NCBI RefSeq assembly: GCF_023074055.1
Contig: NZ_JADPKR010000082.1
Span: forward strand, 496,001-560,000
Length of the DNA: 64,000 bases
Source of the DNA: Bradyrhizobium sp. 141
GTDB taxonomy: Bacteria; Pseudomonadota; Alphaproteobacteria; Rhizobiales; Xanthobacteraceae
Direction of reading: 5' to 3'
Positions 42,977 through 51,512 of the stretch are shown here, piece after piece. A program made the position numbers and the translations under genes. Below the pieces are notes generated by a model, which had not been told where the DNA came from, searched no databases, and saw only the letters and a list, made by a program, of their open reading frames with translations. Every line of letters begins with the position of its first letter. Within the stretch, counting starts at the first letter, position 1.

Positions 42977-43993
42977 ATGGATGGAGCAGGAAGCCTCACC
43001 CGGTCGCTTTTCAGATCGCTGAGGCCCCAAGCTGACCTGAAGGCGGCCGCGATCGGAGCGGTCGTGCTTCTGCGCGAGTGGCTGCAGGACAAGCGTGACG
43101 AGAGGCGCGCTGCCGCCAAGATCAAGACCAGAGCAAAGGCCGTCGTCGAGCGCGAGCCGCCGCCGCGCGTGGTCGCACTCGTCGAGCGCTACCTGCCGCG
43201 CCGGGTCGGGATCAGCATGACCGTGCTGCTGCTGATCGGAAGCTGCGGCTTCGGCATCGTCAAGGGCGGCCATCTCCAGGATTTCATCACCGCGGTCAGC
43301 GACACCCGCAACGCGCTGGCCAATTCCGCCGGGTTCCGCATCACCTCCGTCGTGATCAACGGCCGCAAGCAGCTCACCCAGGACGAGATCCTGGCGATCG
43401 GCGGCGTCAGCGGCCGCTCCTCGCTGCTGTTCCTCGACGCCGACGCGGTGCGCGACAAGCTCAAGGCCAATCCCTGGATCGCGGATGCGACCGTGCTGAA
43501 GCTCTATCCGGGCCAACTCATGATCGAGCTCACCGAGCGCAAGGCATTCGCGCTGTGGCAGGAGGCCGGCCGGCTCTCGGTCATCGCCGACGACGGCGCC
43601 GTGCTCGAGCCCTACGTCTCGCGTCGCTTCCTGTCGTTGCCGCTCGTGGTCGGCAAGGGCGCCGAAACCCAGGCCCGCGATTTCCTCGCGCTGCTGGCGC
43701 GCTATCCGCAGGTCAATGCGGTGACGAAGGCCGCGATCTTCGTCGGCGAGCGGCGCTGGAATCTGAGGCTCAAGGACGGCCTCGACATCCGCCTGCCGGA
43801 GCAGGACGTCGGCAACGCGCTTGCGATGCTGTCCAAGCTCGACAAGGAGGACCGGCTGTTCTCCCGCGACATCGTCGCCGTCGACATGCGCCTGCCTGAT
43901 CGGTTGGTGGTGCAGCTGTCCGAGGACGCCGCCAAGGCGCGCGAGGATCTGTTCAAGGACAAGAAGAAAAAGAAGGCCGGGGATTCCGCATGA
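42977..43993 (+). CDS. ftsQ: Cell division protein FtsQ
   Basis: 338 residues. A basic cytoplasmic N-terminus of about 75 residues, one membrane segment (about 77-97, 'GISMTVLLLIGSCGFGIV'), a POTRA domain (about 118-190, 'FRITSVVINGRKQLTQDEIL') and an FtsQ beta domain to about 315, ending in a Lys-rich tail. It recruits FtsL and FtsB and regulates FtsWI. The ribosome binding site is weak. The stop overlaps ftsA by 4 nt. Confidence 0.94.
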   Translation: MDGAGSLTRSLFRSLRPQADLKAAAIGAVVLLREWLQDKRDERRAAAKIKTRAKAVVEREPPPRVVALVERYLPRRVGISMTVLLLIGSCGFGIVKGGHLQDFITAVSDTRNALANSAGFRITSVVINGRKQLTQDEILAIGGVSGRSSLLFLDADAVRDKLKANPWIADATVLKLYPGQLMIELTERKAFALWQEAGRLSVIADDGAVLEPYVSRRFLSLPLVVGKGAETQARDFLALLARYPQVNAVTKAAIFVGERRWNLRLKDGLDIRLPEQDVGNALAMLSKLDKEDRLFSRDIVAVDMRLPDRLVVQLSEDAAKAREDLFKDKKKKKAGDSA

Positions 43994-45312
43994 CCGGTCT
44001 CGATCGCACCCAGACGCCGAAGACGCGCCCGATGCCGCACAAGCGCGGCGGCCTGGTCGCCTGTCTCGATATCGGCACCAGCAAGATCGCCTGCATGATC
44101 GCGCGGCTGAAGCCGTCGGCGCCGAGCGAGGCGCTGCGCGGCCGTACCCACGCAGTGGAATTGATCGGATACAGCCAGATCCAGTCGCGCGGCATGAAGG
44201 CCGGCGCGGTGATCGATCTTACCGAATGCGAGCAGGCAGTGCGCCAGGCCGTCGCGCTCGCGGAGAAGATGGCCAAGGTGCGGGTCGAGTCCGTGCTGCT
44301 CTCGGTCTCCGGCGGCCGGCTTTCCGGCCAGCTGGTCGAAGCCGCCGCCGACATCCGTGGTGGCGCCGTGACGCAGGCCGATGTCAGCCGCGTCACCTCC
44401 ACCGGCATGCGTCACGCCACCGGCGAAGGCCGCACCGTGCTGCACGCGCTGCCGGTCGGCTACACGCTCGATGGCGTCAAGGGCATCCGCGATCCCCGCG
44501 GAATGGTCGCCCATCAGTTCGGCATCGACATGAACGTCGTCACCTGCGACGCCACCGTGGCGCGGAACCTGATGCTGGCGGTCGAGCGCTGCCACATCAA
44601 TGTCGAAGCGATGGCGGCGAGCCCCTATGTGGCCGGCCTGTCGGTGTTGACCGACGACGAGGCCGATCTCGGCGCCGCGGTCGTCGAGATGGGCGCGGGC
44701 ACCACCACGATTGCCGTTTATTCAGGCGGCCGTTTCGTGCATGCGGCGGGTTTTGCGGTCGGCGGGCAACACATCACGATGGATCTCGCGCGCGGACTCT
44801 CCGCGACCATTGCCGATGCCGAGCGAATCAAGACGTTATACGGGACCGTCATCACCGGCGGATCGGACTCGCGTGAGCTGATGTCTGTGCCGACAGCCGG
44901 TGACGAGCAGGATCTGCCGCAGATCGTCTCCCGCGCCACCATCGCCAACATCGTCAAGCACCGTGCCGAGGAAGTCTTCGAAATGGTTCGGGACAAGCTG
45001 AAGGATTCGCCCTTCGCCGCAGAGCCCAACGGCCGCGTCGTGCTCTCGGGCGGCGCCTCGCAGCTCACCGGTCTCGTCGAACTCGGAACCCAGATTCTCG
45101 GCCGGCCCGTGCGGGTCGGACGTCCGCTCGGCTTTGGCCGGCTGCCGAACGAGGCGAAGAACGCCGCGTTCGCGGTGCCGGCCGGACTTCTCGTCTACCC
45201 GCAATATGTTCACCTCGAGCATGTCGAACCGCGGCATACGCGGCAGCAGGTCAGGACAGGGACGGGCGGTTATTTCGGAAAGGTCGGACGATGGCTACGC
45301 GAGGGCTTCTGA
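43990..45312 (+). CDS. ftsA: Cell division protein FtsA (actin-like membrane tether)
   Basis: 440 residues. Actin-fold ATPase with 'LVACLDIGTSKIACMIARLK' (phosphate 1), a 1C domain with 'RQAVALAEKMAKVRVESVLL', 'VEMGAGTTTIAVYSGG' (phosphate 2) and 'VVLSGGASQLTGLVELG' (adenosine motif). The C-terminus 'GYFGKVGRWLREGF' is the amphipathic helix that ties FtsZ filaments to the membrane. Coupled to ftsQ by the ATGA overlap. Confidence 0.97.
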   Translation: MTGLDRTQTPKTRPMPHKRGGLVACLDIGTSKIACMIARLKPSAPSEALRGRTHAVELIGYSQIQSRGMKAGAVIDLTECEQAVRQAVALAEKMAKVRVESVLLSVSGGRLSGQLVEAAADIRGGAVTQADVSRVTSTGMRHATGEGRTVLHALPVGYTLDGVKGIRDPRGMVAHQFGIDMNVVTCDATVARNLMLAVERCHINVEAMAASPYVAGLSVLTDDEADLGAAVVEMGAGTTTIAVYSGGRFVHAAGFAVGGQHITMDLARGLSATIADAERIKTLYGTVITGGSDSRELMSVPTAGDEQDLPQIVSRATIANIVKHRAEEVFEMVRDKLKDSPFAAEPNGRVVLSGGASQLTGLVELGTQILGRPVRVGRPLGFGRLPNEAKNAAFAVPAGLLVYPQYVHLEHVEPRHTRQQVRTGTGGYFGKVGRWLREGF

Positions 45313-45402
45313 TGACTCCTTTCCGCAATTATCGATTTTCATCAACTCCCGCGGCCACCGGCCGGGGCGAACCCACGCGCGCGTGATCGAGAGGCAGCAA
45401 CC

Positions 45403-47196
45403 ATGACCATCAGCATCAACGTTCCTGATATTCACGAACTGAAGCCCCGAATCACCGTGTTCGGCGTCGGCGGCGCCGGTGGCAACGCCGTCAACAACAT
45501 GATCACGGCGGGCCTTCAGGGCGTCGACTTCGTTGTCGCCAACACGGACGCGCAGGCGCTGACGATGTCGAAGGCGCAGCGCATCGTGCAGATGGGCACC
45601 GCGGTCACGCAAGGGTTGGGCGCCGGCTCGCAGCCGAACGTCGGCGCCGCGGCGGCGGAAGAGGTGATCGACGAGCTGCGCGACCATCTCTCGGGCGCCA
45701 ACATGGTGTTCGTCACCGCCGGCATGGGCGGCGGCACCGGCACTGGTGCTGCTCCCGTGATCGCCAAGACCGCGCGCGACATGGGCATCCTCACCGTCGG
45801 CGTCGTGACCAAGCCGTTCCACTTCGAGGGCGGCCGCCGCATGCGCACCGCCGAAGCCGGTATCAACGAGCTGCACAAGGTCGTGGATACGCTCCTGATC
45901 ATCCCGAACCAGAACCTGTTCCGGGTCGCCAACGAGAAGACCACCTTCGCCGACGCCTTCGCGATGGCCGACCAGGTGCTCTATTCGGGCGTTGCCTGCA
46001 TCACCGACCTGATGGTCAAGGAAGGCCTGATCAACCTCGACTTCGCCGACGTCCGCGCCGTCATGCGCGAGATGGGCAAGGCGATGATGGGCACGGGCGA
46101 AGCCTCCGGCGACAAGCGCGCGCTGACCGCCGCTGAAGCTGCGATCGCCAACCCGCTGATCGACGATAGCTCGATGAAGGGCGCCAAGGGCCTCCTCATC
46201 TCCATCACCGGCGGCAAGGACCTCACCCTGTTCGAGGTCGACGAAGCCGCGACCCGCATCCGCGAGGAAGTCGACCAGGACGCCAACATCATCGTCGGCG
46301 CAACCTTCGACGAGGCGCTCGACGGCCTGATCCGCGTCTCGGTCGTTGCCACCGGCATCGAGCAGGCCGCGATCGCCCGCAACAGCCAGGCGACCAGCGC
46401 TCCCGTCGCGAACGCCGCGCCGCAGGCACAGCAGGCGCCCGCAGCGCCGGCCGTGGCTGCCGAGAGCCGTCTCGCCGATTTGACCGCACGGCTCCGCGCC
46501 GACAATCAGCGTATGGCCGAGCGCGCCCAGAAGCTGGAAGCGCAGATCCCGGCCGCAGGACAGGCTCCGCTCGCTGCCGCGCCCCGTCAGAACGTCGAGC
46601 GCGCTGCGCTCGCCGCTATCGCCGCCGCCGTTTCGGAGGTCCCGCAGGCACCAGCGCCGATGCAGACCTACGGCGACGTCACCGTGCGCCCGATCGCTCA
46701 AAAGCCGACCCTGTTTCCGGAGCCCGAGCAGGCCCCGGTCGCGATGCAGGAGCCGATGACGCCCGAGACCTTCATCCCGCCGCAGGCCGAGCGCCCGGTC
46801 CGTGCGCCCCGGATGCCGCGCATTGACGAGCTGCCGATGCCGGCCCAGGCCGAGCTTCGCCAGGCTCGCGGTGAGGTCGAGGAGGAGGCGCCGCAGAAGA
46901 GCCGCCTGTCGCTGCTCCAGCGCCTCGCCAATGTCGGCCTCGGCCGTCGCGACGAGGAAAGCGAGCCGCCGGTCGCGGCCCGAACCGCCGGTCCCGCGAT
47001 GCCGCCGCTGCCCGAGCGCCGGCAGCAGAAGACCGTGGCGCAGCAGATCGCGTCGAGCGAGCCGGTATCAGAGTATGCCCGTCGGCCCGCGCCGCAGGGC
47101 TTGGACATGCATGGCCGTCCCGCGCCTGTTGCGCCTGCGCCACAGGGCGACGACCATCTTGATATCCCGGCCTTCCTGCGGCGGCAGGCGACCTGA
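45403..47196 (+). CDS. ftsZ: Cell division GTPase FtsZ, long-linker form
   Basis: 597 residues. The tubulin-like GTPase core occupies about 10-320: 'GVGGAGGNAVNNMI', 'GMGGGTGTGAAPVIAK' (GTP phosphate loop), 'NLDFADVRAVM' and the T7 region. Residues 325-580 are a Pro/Ala/Gln-rich linker, much longer than in E. coli (about 50), and the C-terminal peptide is 'DDHLDIPAFLRRQAT', which binds FtsA. Long linkers are usual in alphaproteobacteria. It has its own 90-bp leader after ftsA and ends at a strong terminator. Confidence 0.98.
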   Translation: MTISINVPDIHELKPRITVFGVGGAGGNAVNNMITAGLQGVDFVVANTDAQALTMSKAQRIVQMGTAVTQGLGAGSQPNVGAAAAEEVIDELRDHLSGANMVFVTAGMGGGTGTGAAPVIAKTARDMGILTVGVVTKPFHFEGGRRMRTAEAGINELHKVVDTLLIIPNQNLFRVANEKTTFADAFAMADQVLYSGVACITDLMVKEGLINLDFADVRAVMREMGKAMMGTGEASGDKRALTAAEAAIANPLIDDSSMKGAKGLLISITGGKDLTLFEVDEAATRIREEVDQDANIIVGATFDEALDGLIRVSVVATGIEQAAIARNSQATSAPVANAAPQAQQAPAAPAVAAESRLADLTARLRADNQRMAERAQKLEAQIPAAGQAPLAAAPRQNVERAALAAIAAAVSEVPQAPAPMQTYGDVTVRPIAQKPTLFPEPEQAPVAMQEPMTPETFIPPQAERPVRAPRMPRIDELPMPAQAELRQARGEVEEEAPQKSRLSLLQRLANVGLGRRDEESEPPVAARTAGPAMPPLPERRQQKTVAQQIASSEPVSEYARRPAPQGLDMHGRPAPVAPAPQGDDHLDIPAFLRRQAT

Positions 47197-47557
47197 GGAT
47201 TGTTACAATAAGGCAGACGAAAAAAGGTCCCGGCAACAAGCTTGCCGGGACCTTTCCTTTTGTCCCGTGCATGCCCGGATTGCGCAGACAAACAACTGAT
47301 TTTAAATCATTAATTACGTGTTCGGGTGTTCAGTAAAACTGCCGGCAGCGGCCCAAAACCTCGGCGCAATTTGGTTAAGCCTTGGCGCGAATACGGCAGG
47401 TTTGGGGTAACAATCGGTAAAAAAGCGTGAGTTGGCGCTGTTTGAGGCAGTGACTATGGTTTGCCGTGACTTGGGGATACGGATTCGCGGCGCCGGCACT
47501 GGCCGGCCAAGTGGGTCTAGTATAAGTCGCAGTGGGTCGTAGTGGGGCGGGTTCCTG
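47197..47557. other. 361-bp region between ftsZ and lpxC
   Basis: Contains the ftsZ terminator (47226-47262), an A/T-rich stretch near 47300-47320 and, just before lpxC, AGTGGG three times (47510, 47531, 47541; spacing 21 and 10 bp) around 'tataag'. No gene supported. Confidence 0.55.
47226..47262 (+). terminator. Rho-independent terminator after ftsZ
   Basis: Perfect 11-bp stem GGTCCCGGCAA / TTGCCGGGACC with a short loop, followed by tttcctttt and preceded by an A-run on the other side, so it may work in both directions. It closes the dcw cluster. Confidence 0.92.
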
Positions 47558-48520
47558 ATGAAATTTAGCCGGCAAACAACGCTTCGTGCGCAAGCCTCCG
47601 TGGCAGGCGTGGGCGTTCATTCCGGTCTTCCCGTCACCCTCACGCTTGGGCCTGCGCCTGTCGACGCAGGCTATATTTTTGTCCGGACAGGCCTTGAGGG
47701 AAGTGATCGCGAAGTTCAGGCGACCGCTGACCAGGTGATCGCGACCGACTTCGCCACCGTCCTCGGCGATCGCAACGGTCCGCTGGTTTCCACTGCCGAG
47801 CACGTGCTTGCTGCACTGCGGGGCATGGGTGTGGACAATGCGACCATCGAGATCGACGGTCCGGAAGTGCCGATCATGGACGGCAGCGCCGCCGCCTTCA
47901 TTGCGGCGATCGACCAGGCCGGCATCGTGTCCCAGCCGGCACAGCGCCGCTTCATTCAGGTTTTGAAGCCGATCTCGGTCAAGATCGGCGACTCCTTCGG
48001 CGAGATCAGGCCCTACGCCAACGGGTTCTCCGTCGAGGTCGAGATCGACTTCACCAATCCCGTCATCGGCCAGCAGGCTTACGCTTTCGACCTCAACCCG
48101 GAACGTTTCCGCCGCGAAGTCGGCCGGGCCCGGACCTTCGGCCTGATGTCCGACGTCGCGCGGCTCTGGAGCGCGGGTTATGCCCTCGGCGCCTCCTTTG
48201 ACAACACCGTCGTGTTCGACGACGAGCGGCTGCTCAACACCGAGGGCCTGCGCTACGCCGATGAATGCGCCCGCCACAAGGTGCTTGACGTGATCGGCGA
48301 TCTCTCGCTGGCCGGCCTGCCGCTGCTTGGCGCCTACCGCTCGGTGCGTGGCGGCCACAAGCTCAACCACGCCGTCCTGACCGCGTTGCTCGCCGACCGT
48401 ACCGCCTGGCGGGTGGTCGAGGGCGAGGCGGCCCGCCGCACCACGCGTCCCCAGGGCGAAGTCGGTCGCGGTATCGTCGGCGGCCGGATTGCTGCGGCCT
48501 ACGGGCCGGACGTGTCCTGA
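47558..48520 (+). CDS. lpxC: UDP-3-O-acyl-N-acetylglucosamine deacetylase
   Basis: 320 residues. Zinc amidase with 'LVSTAEHVLAALRGMGVDN' (first His), 'DECARHKVLDVIGDLSLAG' (second His and Asp) and 'GGHKLNHAVLTAL' (catalytic His region). It is the first committed step of lipid A synthesis, in the cytoplasm. ftsZ-lpxC adjacency is conserved in proteobacteria. It is transcribed from its own promoter because the ftsZ terminator precedes it. Confidence 0.97.
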   Translation: MKFSRQTTLRAQASVAGVGVHSGLPVTLTLGPAPVDAGYIFVRTGLEGSDREVQATADQVIATDFATVLGDRNGPLVSTAEHVLAALRGMGVDNATIEIDGPEVPIMDGSAAAFIAAIDQAGIVSQPAQRRFIQVLKPISVKIGDSFGEIRPYANGFSVEVEIDFTNPVIGQQAYAFDLNPERFRREVGRARTFGLMSDVARLWSAGYALGASFDNTVVFDDERLLNTEGLRYADECARHKVLDVIGDLSLAGLPLLGAYRSVRGGHKLNHAVLTALLADRTAWRVVEGEAARRTTRPQGEVGRGIVGGRIAAAYGPDVS

Positions 48521-48764
48521 CGGCCTTGCTGTCGCAGGCATTGGCCGCGGCTTACCCCGGGAAACTCCTGGTAACCATGATCGGCTAGCATTGCGGCACC
48601 TTCGCCTTAATCCGGGCGGAATGCCTGCCTATCCGGTTGGTTAAAGATCGCTTTTCGGATACATCGGCGTGGTCGCATGGCAGGCACCACGGTCACATTT
48701 CGCGCCCGTGACGGGGTTCATGGGCTGGCGGGCACCGCATCACAGGGCGTCAGGGCTTAAACTC

Positions 48765-49655
48765 ATGTCGGCACAGCGTATGACGCGCGGATATTTCTCA
48801 GGCTCGTCGCGAGCCCGTGGGCTGCTTCAGGCCGTCACCTTCATCATGCTCGCGTTGCCGCTCGCCGGCTGCGGCACCGGCTCGCTCTGGGACAAGTTCA
48901 CTGCCAAGGACGACACCTTCGTCGAGGAGCCCGCCGACAAGATCTACAATGAGGGCCTGTACCTCATGAACGAGAAGAAGGACATGAAGGCGGCGAACAG
49001 GAAGTTCGAAGAGGTCGACCGCCAGCATCCTTATTCCGAGTGGGCCCGCAAATCGCTGCTGATGTCGGCCTATGCGTCCTACCAGGGCGGCGACTTCGAC
49101 GGCTGCATCGGCGCCGCCACCCGCTATGTCACGCTGCATCCCGGCAGCCCGGATGCGGCCTATGCGCAATATCTGATCGCGGCTTCCCATTACGACCAGA
49201 TCCCGGACATCAGCCGCGACCAGGCCCGCACCGAGAAGGCGATCGCCGCTCTGGAAGAGGTGGTGCGCAAATATCCGAACTCGGAATATGCGACATCGGC
49301 CAAGGCCAAGATCGAGGGTGCGCGTGACCAGCTCGCCGGCAAGGAAATGAATGTCGGCCGCTACTACGCGCAGAAGCGCGACTACACCGCGGCGATCAAC
49401 CGCTACAAGACCGTCGTCACGCAGTACCAGACCACCCGCCATGTCGAGGAGGCGCTGTTCCGGCTCACCGAGGCCTATATGGCGATCGGCATCGTCGGCG
49501 AGGCGCAGACCGCGGCGGCCGTGCTTGGGCACAATTTTCCTGACAGTCGCTGGTACAAGGACGCCTATAATCTTGTAAAATCCGGCGGTCTCGAACCGAG
49601 CGAGAATCAGGGGTCCTGGATCAGCCGGACCTTCAAGAAGATGGGTCTCGGCTAG
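48765..49655 (+). CDS. bamD: Outer membrane assembly lipoprotein BamD
   Basis: 296 residues from ATG 48765. A lipoprotein signal ends 'MLALPLAGCGTGSLW', with the lipidated Cys near 36. Five TPR-like repeats follow ('EGLYLMNEKKDMKAANRKFE' onward). BamD is the essential lipoprotein partner of BamA in inserting outer-membrane proteins. An open frame begins at 48669, but the lipobox placement supports the internal start. recN follows after 13 bp, as in many alphaproteobacteria. Confidence 0.94.
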   Translation: MSAQRMTRGYFSGSSRARGLLQAVTFIMLALPLAGCGTGSLWDKFTAKDDTFVEEPADKIYNEGLYLMNEKKDMKAANRKFEEVDRQHPYSEWARKSLLMSAYASYQGGDFDGCIGAATRYVTLHPGSPDAAYAQYLIAASHYDQIPDISRDQARTEKAIAALEEVVRKYPNSEYATSAKAKIEGARDQLAGKEMNVGRYYAQKRDYTAAINRYKTVVTQYQTTRHVEEALFRLTEAYMAIGIVGEAQTAAAVLGHNFPDSRWYKDAYNLVKSGGLEPSENQGSWISRTFKKMGLG

Positions 49656-49668
49656 GAAATTTGGTTCC

Positions 49669-51339
49669 ATGCTGGCGCGTCTGTCGATCCGTGACATCGT
49701 CCTGATCGAACGGCTCGATATCGAATTCGCCACTGGCCTCGCGGTTTTGACCGGCGAGACCGGTGCGGGCAAATCCATCCTGCTCGATGCCTTTGCGCTG
49801 GCGCTCGGCGGCCGCGGCGACGCCGGCCTCGTGCGCCACGGCGCGGAGCAGGGGCAGGTCACTGCCGTGTTCGATATCCCCAAGAATCATCCCGCGACGA
49901 AGATCCTCGCCGAGAACGGTTTGGACGATACCGGCGAGATGATTCTCCGCCGCGTGCAACTCGCCGACGGCCGCACCCGCGCCTTCATCAACGACCAGTC
50001 GATCAGCGTGCAGACGCTGAAGGCGGTCGGCGCCGCCCTGGTCGAGATTCACGGCCAGCACGACGAGCGCGCGCTGGTCGATGCCGCCACCCACCGCCGC
50101 CTGCTCGACGCCTTTGCCGGCCTGGAGAAGGACGTTGCCGCCGTGGAAGCGCTCTGGGACGCGCGCCGTACCGCCAACACCGCGCTGGAGGAGCATCGCG
50201 CCGGCATGGAGCGCGCCGCGCGGGAGGCCGATTATCTGCGCCACGCCTCCGACGAGCTGAAGCAGCTCGCGCCCAGGGACGGCGAGGAGACCTCGCTGGC
50301 CCATCGCCGCACCAGCATGATGCAGGGCGAGAAGATCGCCTCCGATTTGCGCGAGGCGCAGGAGGCGGTCGGCGGCAACCATTCGCCGGTGGCGGCGCTG
50401 TCGGCGGCGGTGCGCCGGCTGGAGCGCCGTGGCGTCAATTCGCCGGCGCTGGTTGAGCCCGCCGTGAAGGCGATCGACATGGCGATCAACGCGCTTGAGG
50501 AGGCCGACCAGCATCTGCAGGCCGCGCTTGCCGCGACCGATTTCGACCCTTCAGAGCTCGAACGCATCGAGGAGCGCCTGTTCGCGCTGAGGGCCGCCTC
50601 GCGCAAATATTCGACGCCGGTCGACGGGCTCGCCGCGCTGGCCGCCAGATATGCCGCCGACGTCGTCCTGATCGATGCTGGCGCCTCGCGGTTGAAAAGG
50701 CTGGAGCAGGCCGCGATCGAGGCTGATAGCCGCTATGCCGCCGCCGCCAAGAAGCTGTCGCTGGCGCGGCAGAAATCGGCGGACAAGCTCAACAAGGCCG
50801 TCAATGCCGAGCTCGCGCCGCTCAAGCTCGAACGCGCGAAATTCATGACCCAGGTCGAGACCGACGAGGCAGCTCCAGGCCCGCAGGGCATCGACCGCGT
50901 CGAGTTCTGGGTGCAGACCAATCCGGGCACCAAGCCGGGACCGCTGATGAAGGTCGCCTCCGGCGGCGAGCTGTCGCGCTTCCTGCTCGCGCTCAAGGTC
51001 GTGCTGTCCGACCGTGGCTCCGCGCCGACGCTGGTGTTCGACGAGATCGACACCGGCGTCGGCGGTGCGGTTGCCGACGCCATCGGCGGGCGCCTGGCGC
51101 GGCTTGCCGGCAAGGTCCAGGTGATGGCCGTGACCCACGCCCCGCAGGTCGCTGCCCGCGCCGACCAGCACCTGCTCATCTCCAAGGACGCGCTCGACAA
51201 GGGCAAGCGCGTCGCCACCCGCGTCAATGCACTCGCCGCCGACCACCGCCGCGAGGAAATCGCCCGCATGCTGGCCGGCGCCGAGATCACGGCGGAGGCG
51301 AGGGCAGCGGCGGAACGGCTGCTCAAGGCGGCGAGTTAG
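49669..51339 (+). CDS. recN: DNA repair protein RecN (SMC-like ATPase)
   Basis: 556 residues. Walker A 'LTGETGAGKSILLDAF', a long coiled coil (about 150-370) with a central kink, signature 'VASGGELSRFLLALKVVLS' and Walker B 'LVFDEIDTGVGG'; 'MAVTHAPQVAARAD' closes the ATPase head. It acts in double-strand break repair by holding DNA ends. Co-transcribed with bamD. No LexA-type box was identified in the short spacer. Confidence 0.96.
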   Translation: MLARLSIRDIVLIERLDIEFATGLAVLTGETGAGKSILLDAFALALGGRGDAGLVRHGAEQGQVTAVFDIPKNHPATKILAENGLDDTGEMILRRVQLADGRTRAFINDQSISVQTLKAVGAALVEIHGQHDERALVDAATHRRLLDAFAGLEKDVAAVEALWDARRTANTALEEHRAGMERAAREADYLRHASDELKQLAPRDGEETSLAHRRTSMMQGEKIASDLREAQEAVGGNHSPVAALSAAVRRLERRGVNSPALVEPAVKAIDMAINALEEADQHLQAALAATDFDPSELERIEERLFALRAASRKYSTPVDGLAALAARYAADVVLIDAGASRLKRLEQAAIEADSRYAAAAKKLSLARQKSADKLNKAVNAELAPLKLERAKFMTQVETDEAAPGPQGIDRVEFWVQTNPGTKPGPLMKVASGGELSRFLLALKVVLSDRGSAPTLVFDEIDTGVGGAVADAIGGRLARLAGKVQVMAVTHAPQVAARADQHLLISKDALDKGKRVATRVNALAADHRREEIARMLAGAEITAEARAAAERLLKAAS

Positions 51340-51342
51340 ACC

Positions 51343-51463
51343 TGTGTCCCGGACGCGGTGCAGCGCGTAGCGCTGCTCCGCAGAGCCGGGGCCCAGAATG
51401 TTGCCCCATGGGCCCCGGCTCTGCAGCGCACCGCTTCGCGCTGCGCTGCGTCCGGGGCATGAG
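51343..51463. repeat. Palindromic repeat, family D copy 3 (recN/ligA junction)
   Basis: Very similar to the copy at 36478: 'gtgtcccggacgcggtgcag', 'cagagccggggccca', 'tgggccccggctctgcagcg', 'gctgcgtccggggca'. It lies 4 bp after the recN stop. Confidence 0.92.
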
Positions 51464-51512
51464 ATTTCCACACGCCTTTACCCTCCCGCCCGCTCCATCG
51501 TATCCAAGCATC

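Noticed and set aside
42801..43022. 73-codon ORF between ddl and ftsQ
   Set aside because: Overlaps the ftsQ start in another frame and covers presumed regulatory DNA; no ribosome binding site or protein-like features.
45295..46701. 468-codon minus-strand ORF opposite ftsZ
   Set aside because: Antisense shadow of ftsZ; low-complexity translation.
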